From: Candidatus Freyarchaeota archaeon
GTDB taxonomy: Archaea; Asgardarchaeota; Jordiarchaeia; Jordiarchaeales; Jordiarchaeaceae
Assembly: GCA_030587365.1 (NCBI GenBank)
Contig: JAUQZE010000006.1
Span: 95,833 to 159,832 of the forward strand
Length of the DNA: 64,000 bases
Direction: 5' to 3'
The notes under the pieces were generated by a model. That model did no database searches and was not told where the DNA came from. It worked only from the letters and a program-made list of their open reading frames with translations. Shown here piece after piece: positions 9,630-19,372 of this stretch. How positions within the stretch are numbered: the first letter of the stretch is position 1; every line of letters starts with the position of its first letter. Position numbers and translations under genes: made by a program.

Positions 9630-9741
9630 AATTCTTAAAAGGATTTCAAACTATCAAAAATTCCCCCTAACGTGCAGAGTATTGTTTATTAGTTATTTGC
9701 AACTAGTATTTATTAGTAATAAGGAGAGGGAAGACTAATCT

Positions 9742-10896
9742 ATGAGCTTTCGAGTATTTGAAAACTCTAAAACAACTCTATCCAAGTGTAAGGTTTGCGG
9801 TAAAAAAAGTCTGCTCATATCGGAAAATCTGGGTGTATGCGGAGAATGTATAGTTGATAATCCCGAAGCAGCGCTCCCCCACACCCTTAAGACTCATAGG
9901 TTAAGTAGGCTCAAATTCAACCTTCCAGAAACCCCTCCAAACGATAAGAATGGAATACTCTGCGGAATGTGTGTAAACAACTGCAAAATACCTCCCCGGG
10001 AAAAAGGATATTGTGGACTCGTGACAAACGACGAAGGGAAACTAGTCCGACTCGCAGGTACCCCCGAAAAGGGTCTATTAGAATGGTACTATGATCCACT
10101 TCCCACCAACTGTGTGGCTGCTTGGGTGTGTCCAGGATGCACAAGCGTGGGCTTCCCAAAGTATACTAATACACGAGGACCGGAATATGGAAAGGTAAAT
10201 CTAGCCGTTTTTTATGGAGCCTGCTCATTCGACTGTTTATTTTGCCAAAACTGGCACTACAGGGAAAACACAAGAAAAATCGACCCAATCCTAAGCGCAA
10301 AAAACCTCGCAGAAAAATGTACAAAGAAGGTATCCTGCATATGCTACTTTGGAGGCGACTCCGCGGTTCAAATGCCACACAGCCTAAAAACAGCTGAACT
10401 CGCCATAGAAAAAGCGAAGACGGAGTGGAACGGACTAATGCGAATATGCTGGGAGACAAACGGATCCATGAGCTGGCCCCTCCTTGAAAAAGCCGCACAA
10501 ATAGCACTAAAATCAGGGGGAAACATCAAGTTCGACATCAAAACATGGAGCGAAACCCTGAACATAGCCCTATGCGGAGCAAGCAACCAGAGAACTCTAG
10601 AAAACTTCAAAAAACTAGGAAAACTTTTCAACGAAAGACCCCAAGTCCCACTACTCGTAGCAAGCACATTATTAATACCAGGATACGTAGAAGTAAAAGA
10701 AGTAGAAAAAATAGCAGAATTCATAGCAAGCATTAATCCCGAAATACCCTACTCCCTCCTAGGATTCTACCCAAGATACATAATGAACGACCTACCAACC
10801 ACAAGTAAAAGACTAGCATTCGAAAGCTTAGAAGCCGCCAAAAAAGTAGGATTAAAAAACGTTAAAATAGGAAACATCCACCTACTCTCAGAATAA
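9742..10896 (+). CDS. Radical SAM enzyme, PFL-activase-like
   Basis: This is a 384-residue radical SAM protein. An N-terminal Cys-rich part (CKVC and CGEC within residues 15-36, then CGMCVNNC and CPGC) precedes the SAM cluster motif CSFDCLFCQNW at about residue 155. These features resemble the pyruvate-formate-lyase-activating-enzyme-like family found widely in archaea. The extra Cys pairs may bind zinc or a second cluster. The start ATG is preceded by AAGGAGAGG. It stands alone between a GNAT gene and the thermosome gene. The substrate is unknown. Confidence 0.8.
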   Translation: MSFRVFENSKTTLSKCKVCGKKSLLISENLGVCGECIVDNPEAALPHTLKTHRLSRLKFNLPETPPNDKNGILCGMCVNNCKIPPREKGYCGLVTNDEGKLVRLAGTPEKGLLEWYYDPLPTNCVAAWVCPGCTSVGFPKYTNTRGPEYGKVNLAVFYGACSFDCLFCQNWHYRENTRKIDPILSAKNLAEKCTKKVSCICYFGGDSAVQMPHSLKTAELAIEKAKTEWNGLMRICWETNGSMSWPLLEKAAQIALKSGGNIKFDIKTWSETLNIALCGASNQRTLENFKKLGKLFNERPQVPLLVASTLLIPGYVEVKEVEKIAEFIASINPEIPYSLLGFYPRYIMNDLPTTSKRLAFESLEAAKKVGLKNVKIGNIHLLSE

Positions 10897-11053
10897 TAAA
10901 CAAGAAAATAAAAAATCCAAAAAAGAAAACATCTAAGAAAAGATACTCTACTCCTGATTTTATGGCTACTAACCCTGTAGGGTTGCCTTTCGCTTGATTC
11001 TACCTTAAGCCTCTTAAAAGAATCGATAGAAATAAAGGACAACTTAAGAATTC

Positions 11054-11075
11054 GTAAAATTTATATAGAAGTGCT
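11054..11075 (+). promoter_or_regulatory. Thermosome promoter with heat-shock-like block
   Basis: A TATA box (TTTATATA, 11060-11067) lies 79 bp before the thermosome start codon. The 17 bases at 11059-11075 (ATTTATATAGAAGTGCT) are identical to the block upstream of hsp20 on the other strand at 37322-37338, at nearly the same distance from the start codon. The half after the TATA box (AGAAGTGCT) is a candidate operator. The role is inferred. Confidence 0.6.
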
Positions 11076-11145
11076 ATAACATTGTCCCGCAACAAAAACA
11101 AGCAAATTTTAACGCATAAAACCAAAAAACTGAGGAGGAAAAATC

Positions 11146-12798
11146 ATGTCAGCACAATTAGGCGGAACACCCGTACTAATATTAAGAGAAGGATCAGAAA
11201 GAAGCCAAGGAAGGGATGCTCAGAGAACGAATATTATGGCAGCCAAAGTAATCGCTGAGGCGGTTAGAACATCCCTAGGCCCTCTAGGAATGGATAAGAT
11301 GTTGGTTGACAGCTTCGGCGATGTGGTTATAACGAATGATGGTGCCACGATTCTGAAGGAAATTGATGTACAGCATCCCGCAGCGAAGATGATGGTGAAT
11401 GTAGCAAAAACTCAGGATGACGAGGTTGGTGATGGCACAACTACCGCTGTTGTTCTTGGTGGTGAGCTTCTTAAAAATGCGGAGTCTTTGTTGGATCAGG
11501 AGATTCATCCTACGTTGATTATTGAGGGTTACCGTAAGGCTACTGAGAAGGCTTTGGAGGTTATTGAGGATATTTCAACTAAGACTTCGATTGATGATGA
11601 GGAGATGCTGAAAAAGGTTGCAGTGATTTCGATGAGTAGTAAAGTGGTTGCTGGTTCTCGTGAGTATCTAAGCGACATTGCCGTAAAAGCGATAAAGATG
11701 ATTGCGGAGAAAGTTGGCGGTAAGTGGACGGTGGACATTGATAATGTAAAGGTCGACAAGAAGGAAGGAGAAAGCTTAGAGAGCACCATTTTGGTCAATG
11801 GTATTATTCTAGATAAGGAGATAGTTCATCCGGGAATGCCTAAGAGGGTGGAGAATGCGAAGATTGCACTAGTAGCTGCACCGTTGGAAATTGAGAAGAC
11901 AGAGTTTGATGCGAAAATAAACATCACAAATCCAGAGCAGATGAAGGCTTTTCTCGATCAGGAGGAAAGAATGCTTAGAAACATGACGGAAAAGATTATC
12001 AACGTGGGCGCTAACGTGGTTCTCCTTCAGAAAGGCATCGATGATATTTCCCAGCACTATCTTGCTAAGGCGGGTATTCTTGCTGTTAGGCGTATTAAGA
12101 AGTCGGATATGGAGAAGCTTGCTAGAGCTACTGGTGCCGAGATAATTACTAACATCGAGGATTTGACTGAGGAGGATCTTGGTGCGGCTGAAGTGGTTTA
12201 CGGAAAGAAGATCGGTGACGATGACATGGTATTCGTTGAGGGTTGCAAGAATCCCAAGTCTGTTAGTATCCTAGTTCGGGGTGGCACTGAGCTCATTGTT
12301 GATGAGGCAGAGCGTGCACTTCATGATGCCTTGTGTGTGGTTCGCGATGTAATTGAGGACGGCAAAGTTGTGCCTGGTGGCGGCGCTCCTGAGATGGAGG
12401 TTTCTAAGAGACTTAAGGAATATGCAGACACTCTTAGCGGTCGTGAGCAACTCGCAGTAAAACAGTTCGCTGAGGCTCTCGAGGTGGTTCCAAGGACTCT
12501 TTCGGAGAACGCTGGCTTGGATCAGTTGGACATTCTTGTGGAATTGAGAGCGAAACATGTTAAGCCAAAGGACTACGTGTACGGCGTTGACGTTTATACA
12601 GGCAAGATTCAGGACATGACCAAGATGAATGTTTGGGAACCAGCTGCAGTTAAGAGACAGGCGATTAAGTCGGCGAGTGAAGCGGCTCAGATGATTCTTA
12701 AGATTGACGACGTTATTGCCGCATCCACTAAAGGCGGAGGCGGAGGCCCTGGCGTTCCTCCAGGTGGCGGTGAGGAAGGCGAAGGCGGCGAAGATTAA
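11146..12798 (+). CDS. ths: Thermosome subunit (group II chaperonin), copy 1
   Basis: This is an ATP-dependent protein-folding chaperonin of 550 residues, the usual subunit length. Nucleotide-binding motifs NDGATIL and GDGTTTAVVL are in the equatorial domain, and the C-terminal equatorial VVPGGGAPE is present. The tail is Gly/Pro-rich and then acidic (ends GEGGED) and lacks the GGM repeats seen in the second copy. The start is set by AGGAGGAA just upstream of ATG 11146. It would assemble with the second subunit at 34958-36631. Regulation with hsp20 is suggested by the shared promoter block. Confidence 0.97.
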   Translation: MSAQLGGTPVLILREGSERSQGRDAQRTNIMAAKVIAEAVRTSLGPLGMDKMLVDSFGDVVITNDGATILKEIDVQHPAAKMMVNVAKTQDDEVGDGTTTAVVLGGELLKNAESLLDQEIHPTLIIEGYRKATEKALEVIEDISTKTSIDDEEMLKKVAVISMSSKVVAGSREYLSDIAVKAIKMIAEKVGGKWTVDIDNVKVDKKEGESLESTILVNGIILDKEIVHPGMPKRVENAKIALVAAPLEIEKTEFDAKINITNPEQMKAFLDQEERMLRNMTEKIINVGANVVLLQKGIDDISQHYLAKAGILAVRRIKKSDMEKLARATGAEIITNIEDLTEEDLGAAEVVYGKKIGDDDMVFVEGCKNPKSVSILVRGGTELIVDEAERALHDALCVVRDVIEDGKVVPGGGAPEMEVSKRLKEYADTLSGREQLAVKQFAEALEVVPRTLSENAGLDQLDILVELRAKHVKPKDYVYGVDVYTGKIQDMTKMNVWEPAAVKRQAIKSASEAAQMILKIDDVIAASTKGGGGGPGVPPGGGEEGEGGED

Positions 12799-12915
12799 GA
12801 CCATTTGCTTCTAAGACACGGAAAAGACTTAAAAAGGTAAACGGTAATTCAGTGTACACTGTATTCCACTCCCTTTTATTTCATTAAAACTGCGGGGGCT
12901 ACTACTATAGATCAG

Positions 12916-13152
12916 ATGGAAATCAAAATCGGACCGCCTCGACTCACCAAGTATGAGAAGTCAAGAATCATAAGCACTAGGGCTTTGCAGATTACTATGG
13001 GTGCGCCGATATTGATTGACTTTTCTGATAAAGTAACTGACTCCATTGTTATTGCTACTACGGAATTAGAGTCGGGCATTTTACCACTAGTTATTCGTCG
13101 CACTCTACCTAACGGCCAGTTTCAGGACATTCCTATTAAATCACTTCTGTAG
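12916..13152 (+). CDS. rpoK: DNA-directed RNA polymerase subunit K (Rpo6)
   Basis: This 78-residue protein is subunit K, the archaeal counterpart of eukaryotic Rpb6 and bacterial omega, which helps assemble RNA polymerase. The conserved core LTKYEKSRIISTRALQ and the following MGAPILID are present, then a short basic C-terminal part. It follows the thermosome gene by 117 bp on the same strand. Confidence 0.92.
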   Translation: MEIKIGPPRLTKYEKSRIISTRALQITMGAPILIDFSDKVTDSIVIATTELESGILPLVIRRTLPNGQFQDIPIKSLL

Positions 13153-13258
13153 GAAGATTGATATCTTTCCAGATATTCTCTTTTTGCTATGAAAAATCTG
13201 AAAGGCTTTCCACAATTTGTTTAAGACATGCAGCTTATGTAGGTTTATTTTGATTTGA

Positions 13259-13807
13259 TTGGCGGTGTATGAAACGACTAAAGCTTTCCCTCTTAAAGAT
13301 GGTTCAACTGTCAAGATTCGAGAAGCTACTCCAAAAGACTTAGCGGATATATGGAGAGTTTTTCGTTCAGTTATCGAGGAGAAAAAGTGGATTCCAGTAC
13401 TTTTTGTGGAAGAGGGCGAGTTTGAACGCCTATCCTGGTTTTCTCACCATAAGAGCGTAGGAAGCGTCATTTTAGTCGCTGAGATTGAGGGAAAAATTGT
13501 TGGACACTGCCTAGTTGAACGCGATGATTGGGATGCTGCGGAGCACGTAGGTAACCTAGGGATAATGGTTACCGCTGAGCAAAGAAGGAGGGGGATAGGA
13601 GACGCTTTGATAACAGAAGCGCTCATTAGAGCACGCGAAAAAGGGTTTGAAAAAATCTGTTTGAGCACATTTAACACTAACCTAAATGCCATAAGACTTT
13701 ACGAAAAACACAAATTTCAGATAATCGGCGTCAGGAAGCGCCAGTTTAAAATGGAGGGCGAATACAAAGACGAGGTACTAATGGATCTAATACTTGATTC
13801 TCAGTAA
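13259..13807 (+). CDS. GNAT family N-acetyltransferase
   Basis: This GNAT protein has 182 residues, with the acetyl-CoA binding loop EQRRRGIGDAL preceded by the strand LGIMV and followed by NLNAIRLYEKHKF. It resembles acetyltransferases of the RimJ/RimL or phosphinothricin-acetyltransferase type. The substrate is unknown. TTG 13259 is used as the start; GTG 13265 is an alternative six bases on. It lies about 105 bp after rpoK on the same strand. Confidence 0.8.
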   Translation: MAVYETTKAFPLKDGSTVKIREATPKDLADIWRVFRSVIEEKKWIPVLFVEEGEFERLSWFSHHKSVGSVILVAEIEGKIVGHCLVERDDWDAAEHVGNLGIMVTAEQRRRGIGDALITEALIRAREKGFEKICLSTFNTNLNAIRLYEKHKFQIIGVRKRQFKMEGEYKDEVLMDLILDSQ

Positions 13808-13818
13808 TATGTTTTAAG

Positions 13819-14154
13819 CTATATTTTTCTAAGGGCACCATGGTATAGATTTATTATCTCTTCCTGTAATTTTTTTTCAATTTTGTTCCAATGCTCTTCG
13901 GCCTCTTCCACTTTTCCAGAGGACAACGCCTTAGCAGTCTTTGCGAGTTCCAAGTGTTCATCCTCTAAATTTCCCATCCCGCAAGCGTTTAAAGCTTCAT
14001 CTGCAAAATATTTTGCTTGAGGTATGTCGTCAGCAATAACCGCGGTGAATGAAGCCAGGGTGAAATAATCGGAAGCCGAAGCATAGTCCTCAGCTTTTAA
14101 CGAGTCTTCTGCATGCTCCCTATAATACCGCATCCACTGATCTAGTTTTGACAT
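13819..14154 (-). CDS. Small helical protein, TPR-like (unknown)
   Basis: This is a 111-residue hypothetical protein. The sequence is almost entirely amphipathic helix with repeated A/Y pairs (SLKAEDYASASDYFTLASF, then QAKYFADEALNA), reminiscent of a TPR or DUF357-type helical hairpin. No catalytic motif or membrane segment is seen. It is convergent with the GNAT gene (12-bp gap) and divergent from the DUF169 gene. Function is not recognised. Confidence 0.65.
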   Translation of the reverse strand: MSKLDQWMRYYREHAEDSLKAEDYASASDYFTLASFTAVIADDIPQAKYFADEALNACGMGNLEDEHLELAKTAKALSSGKVEEAEEHWNKIEKKLQEEIINLYHGALRKI

Positions 14155-14346
14155 TCCTTCACCTACGGTTCAATTTGACACCTGTTTTTGGTCTTTTGGA
14201 TTTTACACGAAATATCGTAGAGGAATTATTTAAGTAATAGATAATTAAGATTTGGCATCCACAAAAACCACAGAAAACAAAAAACCGTTCTGTTTATTTA
14301 AAGAATTTGAATAATATGAATTAATATCTGAAAGGTTGTTGATTCC

Positions 14347-15114
14347 ATGAATAAATGGCAGGAACTGGACGAAAAGTTAAACAAGTATCTTAGACTAGCC
14401 ACCTTTCCTATCGGAGTGAAATTACTTGAAAACAAAGAAGAGTTAAAAAATATAAGTAAATTGAAAAGACCAGAAAAGAAGCTAGCACTTTGCCAAATAT
14501 TCAGCTATTCCAGATACTATGGGTGGACGATGGGACTCACGGAAGAAGAGAATATATGCCCCCTCGCTGAGATTGCCGTAGGGTTCGTGAAGCCCTATGA
14601 CATATTTTTGGAAGGATATTTCTTCCTCGGAAGATACCATGAAACCCAAGAAGCAGCTAAGAAGACCTCAGAAATGATACCCAAAATGCCTCACGAAAAG
14701 TTTTCCGCCATAGTCTCGGGTGCTTTGGAAAGAATAGATTATGATCCGGATTTAGTAATTATCTACGGTAATTCAGCTCAGATTTTGAGAATAATTCAGG
14801 GCGCCCTATGGAAGGAAGGGGGCCGGTTAACTATATCCACCTTTGGCGACGCGGTTTGCGCGGACACCATCACAAATGCATACCTTACTGGAAAATTGCA
14901 AGTCGCTTTGCCCTGCCTCGGTGACCGCCGCTTTGGACTAGCTATGGATAGTGACTTGGTAGCGTCTATACCATTGGGAATTATTGATTCGGTGATAGAA
15001 GGCTTGGAAGGTACGCATAAGGCTGGATCCCGTTATCCGATTCCATACGAGATATGTACACCAGAGTTCTTTGCTAAGATGAGACCCCAAATTGAAGAAG
15101 CTAGAAAAAAGTGA
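14347..15114 (+). CDS. DUF169 family protein
   Basis: This is a 255-residue protein of the DUF169 family, recognised by the N-terminal PIGVKLL, the CQIFSYSRYYGWTM segment and the later GDAVCADTI and LPCLGDRRFG stretches. Conserved Cys residues (in CQIF, ICPL, VCAD and LPCLGD) could bind metal or a cluster. The biochemical function of the family is not established to my knowledge. GGTTG lies a few bases before the ATG. It is a single gene. Confidence 0.75.
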   Translation: MNKWQELDEKLNKYLRLATFPIGVKLLENKEELKNISKLKRPEKKLALCQIFSYSRYYGWTMGLTEEENICPLAEIAVGFVKPYDIFLEGYFFLGRYHETQEAAKKTSEMIPKMPHEKFSAIVSGALERIDYDPDLVIIYGNSAQILRIIQGALWKEGGRLTISTFGDAVCADTITNAYLTGKLQVALPCLGDRRFGLAMDSDLVASIPLGIIDSVIEGLEGTHKAGSRYPIPYEICTPEFFAKMRPQIEEARKK

Positions 15115-15124
15115 TTTTCCAACA

Positions 15125-15850
15125 TTATTCGCGTTGAATGTTGGTGAGGATTTCTCTGAGTCTTTTGGTCATTAAATTAAATATTTTTTCACCCTTCTCT
15201 GCGGAAGCTTTTCGGGGGTCGCCCATGACTCCGGTTTTCATCCATTCTCTTCCAGAGGGATACACAAGAAACGGGGTGCCTGACGGGTATTCTTCAACAG
15301 CCTTATTCATTTGAACCGCTTCTGGTTTCAAGTATAGCATGAGAGACGTTTCCAGTTCACAGGCATGCTGGGGAGGTGTTTCCAGAATTTTTAGTAGATC
15401 TTGTCCCCCTAAATCCATGCTCGAAACTAGGTATACCTTCACCTTTTTATTTTCTTGTACAAAATCAAAGGCCGCTTCTTTTAACGCGACGAGATGTGTT
15501 GAGCTTGCGTGGAAACTGAAGAGCACAATTTTTTTGAAACCTTGGTTTGTCAATTCGAATAGAATATCTTTCACTAGTTGCTTAAGTGTTTCAAATCGAA
15601 GAGAAATGGATCCGGCGAATCCCCTCGTGGAGCGCTCCAAACCATAGTTTACAATGGGCGCGACGAGAAAATCAGTGCCCTCTGCTCCTTTTTTTACAAT
15701 GGCGTAGCAGAGATCGCTGTCTGTTGATATTGGGAGATGGGGGCCGTGTTCCTCAACTGAGCCGAAAGGAACTACTACAAAATTTTTCTTCTTTAAGGTT
15801 TCCTCAACTTCAGTCCAAGTCATGTCTTCAAGGAGATACTTCAAGGACAC
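15125..15850 (-). CDS. Creatininase family amidohydrolase
   Basis: This 241-residue protein is of the creatininase family, whose members hydrolyse C-N bonds (creatininase, formamide deformylases, MftE). The metal-binding start VVPFGSVEEHGPHLPISTD supplies Glu, His and Asp ligands, and ACELETS supplies a later Glu. The usual NGHGGN is replaced by FSFHASSTH, which keeps one His but not the Asn/Gly pattern, so the substrate may differ from well-studied members. It is convergent with the DUF169 gene (8-bp gap). Confidence 0.8.
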   Translation of the reverse strand: MSLKYLLEDMTWTEVEETLKKKNFVVVPFGSVEEHGPHLPISTDSDLCYAIVKKGAEGTDFLVAPIVNYGLERSTRGFAGSISLRFETLKQLVKDILFELTNQGFKKIVLFSFHASSTHLVALKEAAFDFVQENKKVKVYLVSSMDLGGQDLLKILETPPQHACELETSLMLYLKPEAVQMNKAVEEYPSGTPFLVYPSGREWMKTGVMGDPRKASAEKGEKIFNLMTKRLREILTNIQRE

Positions 15851-16001
15851 TCCTCCTCGTGAGTTAATTATTTTTAGGCTATTGAATAGCGTTAGTGATC
15901 TTGGTGATGAAGATGGTGGAATATGTGTGTTTATTGCCTTTGGGGGGGGTTGAATTATTGGATAACGGAGTCAAGTGTTTTGCCTAGTTTGGAATGTTTT
16001 A

Positions 16002-17105
16002 TCATAGAGTTTCGAGAATTCCTTTCCAATCAACTTCGGCTTCTATTGTCTTTTTTAGTTTTTCAATTCGTTCTGTGTTACCAGGTTTCAGTTTTCCAGT
16101 TAGTCCTTCCAGCTTGCTTACCGTGGTGTAGGTGTCGTAGGGTACTAAGATTACTGGAATGTTTTTTTCTCTGGCTTTTGATAGAACTCTAACGTCTGGG
16201 TATAGATTACCTGTCAGGATTATCACCGAGGCACTTGTTTCAAGTGCAGCCAAAGCTATGTCATCTCTATCTCCCCCCATTATAACCGCTTTGTTTATAC
16301 TACGTCTAAAGTACTTGATAGCGCTTTCGCAAGTCATGGAACCCACTAGAAAGTCCTCCACTAGGATATTATCCAAGTCCAAGTTTTCAGGGGCTTCGAG
16401 TATTTCGCCTTCAAGTGTATCTTGTATATCGGCAACGGTGGGAGCTGTGAGTTCTCTATTTTCTCCGATTATTCCCCAGACCTTTAGACTATTTTTTTCA
16501 AGAATGGGTTTAATTACGCCTTTTGTTCTTTGTAAAGAAATTCTTGGAACATTGTTTATGACCACACCTATGCAATTTATGTTTAATAAGTCCAGTACAG
16601 CTTTTGTGAAAATCAAGTCATCAACTGGAAGATCACTACGAATATTGCCCACTATAAGAAATTTGGTATCGAATTTTTTTGCCAGATGATATGTGGATAG
16701 TTTTCTGCTGTAAAAAATTTGGGGTATGTGACCTCCCTCAATAAGTAGTACATCAACTCCCTCTGAAACCCTTCTGTAGGCTTCTTCGATTCTTTTTTCA
16801 AGGCCTTTATCGGTTTCCTTAGCCATTGAAGTTAGATAATTAAAATTGATTAACACGGGAACAATATCTTCTATTGGTTGATCGAGCTTAAGAACTTCTT
16901 TCATTAAATGAACATCTGCGTCAATGAAGTATCCGAGTTGTTTTCCAGAAGGGATGCGCTCCTTTACAAAAGTTTGCCATCCGAGTGGTTTGAAATAGCC
17001 GACTTTAAGCCCTTGATCTCGTAGTATAAGTGCTAAGGATAAACAAAAGGCGGTTTTACCGCTATGCCGAAAACCCGAAATCAACAACTTTTTGGGTGTA
17101 TTCAT
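16002..17105 (-). CDS. P-loop NTPase with DRTGG domain (Pta N-terminal-like)
   Basis: The N-terminal P-loop GFRHSGKTAF begins a BioD/CobB-like fold, and the C-terminal part resembles the DRTGG domain found at the N-terminus of phosphotransacetylases. An AAA-DRTGG protein beside ADP-forming acetyl-CoA synthetase suggests a regulatory or partner role in acetyl-CoA/acetate metabolism; this is inference from context. Two starts are possible. GTG 17153 overlaps the upstream stop as GTGA but adds 16 Lys-rich residues. ATG 17105 gives the normal beginning of the P-loop fold and is preferred. The gene is coupled to, and downstream of, the synthetase. Confidence 0.75.
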   Translation of the reverse strand: MNTPKKLLISGFRHSGKTAFCLSLALILRDQGLKVGYFKPLGWQTFVKERIPSGKQLGYFIDADVHLMKEVLKLDQPIEDIVPVLINFNYLTSMAKETDKGLEKRIEEAYRRVSEGVDVLLIEGGHIPQIFYSRKLSTYHLAKKFDTKFLIVGNIRSDLPVDDLIFTKAVLDLLNINCIGVVINNVPRISLQRTKGVIKPILEKNSLKVWGIIGENRELTAPTVADIQDTLEGEILEAPENLDLDNILVEDFLVGSMTCESAIKYFRRSINKAVIMGGDRDDIALAALETSASVIILTGNLYPDVRVLSKAREKNIPVILVPYDTYTTVSKLEGLTGKLKPGNTERIEKLKKTIEAEVDWKGILETL

Positions 17106-17149
17106 TTTTTTCAACCTTATTCTTTTTTCTTTTTGTTTAGTTTTATTTT

Positions 17150-19252
17150 TCACTTCTTTTCGAGTGTAATTTTAACATCCAGTGCTAAGCACCCCTCGTC
17201 GTAAGCAAAGAGGGGGTTTATATCCAACTCATCTATTATTTTGAAATCTTGCGAGAGTTGCGAAACACGCAGGATCACATCTACTATGGAATCTATGTCA
17301 GAGGGTTTCTCACCACGCATACCTTTCAGTAATTTATAAGCTTTAGTTTCAGAAAGCATCTCAAACGCCTGCTTCCTAGAAAATGGGGATATTCTGAAAG
17401 ATACATCCTCAAGCAGGTTTACATAAATTCCGCCGAGACCTACTGCAATCATTGGTCCCCATGTCAGGTCTCTAGTCATTCCTATGATTAGTTCTCTTCC
17501 CTGGGGAACCATTTGTTGCACTGAAATTCCATAAATTTGTGCTTGTGGAAAGTGTCTAAAGACATTTGAGCTTATTGTGTAATAAGCGTTAGATACCTCT
17601 TCGGGGGTTTCTAGATTCATTATAACTCCGCCGATATCTGTTTTGTGTAATATCTGTGGGCTTGACACCTTCATAACCACTGGGTACCCTATCTTTTTAG
17701 CTATCTTTACTGCCTCTTCGGCGCTTTTAGCCAATTCAACTTTAGGAGTCATTATTCCATAAGCCATAGTCACAGCAGCCGCCTCGTGACCAAGTAAAAC
17801 CACTCTACTATCATTATAAACATTCGTAAAAATCTCATTTACTTTGTCCTTATCCACATCGAACTTGGATACCTCCTCATCCAACTCTGCTTTTGTTAAA
17901 GATGCGAACTTAACTAAACCAGCAAGAGATTTCACACCGCGTTCTGGAAATCCAAAACAAGGAATACCGTGTCTCAGCAAATTTTTCGAGGCTTCTCTAA
18001 CACTTTCCCCACCCATAAAAGAGGCTACTATTGGCTTATTTTTGTATCCTTTAGATATCTCAATAATAGACTGCGCAGTTTCTTTAGGTTTGGTCATTGC
18101 TTGTGGAGTCAATATAACCAGAACGCAGCCCACATTGGAATCGGATAAGACTGTGTTCAAAGCGAATTTGTAGCGGTCTTCGAGGGCGTCGCCCAGAATA
18201 TCGACCGGATTGTAAATCGATGCTGCCTTCGGAAGATTGGTTCTAAGCTTTTCTATAGTCTCCGCCTCAAATCCAGCTAATGGTAGACCTTCCTCTTCAC
18301 ACATATCAGTTGCGATGATGCTAGGTCCACCCGCATTGGTTATTATTGCTACTGAATTAGTTTTAGGGATGTTTTGTAAAGAAAATGTTATCCCATAACC
18401 GAAAAGCTCTTCTATGTTACGGGCTCTCAGTACTCCAATCTGTTTAAAGGCGGTTGAATAGGCTTTATCACTACCCGCGAGTGCACCTGTATGCGATGAG
18501 GCAGCCCTTGCACCAGCTGAACTTACCCCGGATTTTAGAACCACTATGGGTTTGGTACTGGAGACCTTTTTGGCGATTTCAAAAAACCTCAGGCCATCCT
18601 CAACACCCTCAAGATATAGCAGTATTACTTTTGTATTAGAATCATTGACCAACGCTTCAATCGTATCGCTTTCATCCAAGTCACTCTTATTTCCCAAACT
18701 TATGAATTTACTGAATCCAACTCCTTCTTCTACTGACCAATCAAGGATACCCGAAAGAATGGCGCCACTCTGGGAAGCGAATCCAATATTTCCTTTCAAA
18801 GGAAACTTGGATGTAAAAGAGGCATTAATGGGGGTAAAGGTATCAATAAAGCCTAAACAATTTGGTCCCAACACACGAAAATTATACTTTTTGGCCTTTT
18901 CAGCGATAGCATTCTCCAACTCTGCACCTTTGTGGCCGGATTCTTTAAATCCTGCAGTGATTATGACCATACCCTTTACTTTTTTCTGGCCGCACTCTTC
19001 AGCCACTTGGGGTACTAATTCGGCGGGCACCGTTACTACAGCGAGGTCAATACTATCATTGACATCGAGTATGCTTTTATATGCTCTGTAACCCAAAATC
19101 TCATCCGCTAAGGGGTTAATAGGATAAATTTTTCCTTGGAAATTACTTGAAACAATGTTTTTGAGAACATCATAACCAACCTTGCCAGCGTGCCTTGAAG
19201 CGCCAATCACGGCAACAGAAATGGGTTTGAAGAGAAAATCAAGTGCGGCCAT
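17150..19252 (-). CDS. acd: Acetate-CoA ligase (ADP-forming), fused alpha-beta
   Basis: This 700-residue protein fuses both subunits of ADP-forming acetyl-CoA synthetase, which makes acetate and ATP from acetyl-CoA, ADP and phosphate, a common archaeal energy-conserving step. The CoA-binding Rossmann region starts the protein (AVIGASRHAGKVG). The phosphohistidine motif SSHTGALAG follows in the middle, and the ATP-grasp half (residues about 470-700) contains KIGYPVVMKV and the HKTDIGGV loop with its second catalytic His. It might act on other acyl-CoAs. It is first of a two-gene unit with the P-loop/DRTGG protein. Confidence 0.92.
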   Translation of the reverse strand: MAALDFLFKPISVAVIGASRHAGKVGYDVLKNIVSSNFQGKIYPINPLADEILGYRAYKSILDVNDSIDLAVVTVPAELVPQVAEECGQKKVKGMVIITAGFKESGHKGAELENAIAEKAKKYNFRVLGPNCLGFIDTFTPINASFTSKFPLKGNIGFASQSGAILSGILDWSVEEGVGFSKFISLGNKSDLDESDTIEALVNDSNTKVILLYLEGVEDGLRFFEIAKKVSSTKPIVVLKSGVSSAGARAASSHTGALAGSDKAYSTAFKQIGVLRARNIEELFGYGITFSLQNIPKTNSVAIITNAGGPSIIATDMCEEEGLPLAGFEAETIEKLRTNLPKAASIYNPVDILGDALEDRYKFALNTVLSDSNVGCVLVILTPQAMTKPKETAQSIIEISKGYKNKPIVASFMGGESVREASKNLLRHGIPCFGFPERGVKSLAGLVKFASLTKAELDEEVSKFDVDKDKVNEIFTNVYNDSRVVLLGHEAAAVTMAYGIMTPKVELAKSAEEAVKIAKKIGYPVVMKVSSPQILHKTDIGGVIMNLETPEEVSNAYYTISSNVFRHFPQAQIYGISVQQMVPQGRELIIGMTRDLTWGPMIAVGLGGIYVNLLEDVSFRISPFSRKQAFEMLSETKAYKLLKGMRGEKPSDIDSIVDVILRVSQLSQDFKIIDELDINPLFAYDEGCLALDVKITLEKK

Positions 19253-19372
19253 TTTCTATCTTCCAATTTACTTTATTCATAACCATTATGTTTAAGGGAA
19301 TTTAAACTAGTTGTATTTTTCAAAAGACATCTTTGATAGAAAAATGGAAAATATAAACAAAAATGAATATTT

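Noticed and set aside
11869..12804. Minus-strand open frames opposite the thermosome gene
   Set aside because: They are antisense shadows of a highly conserved coding sequence.
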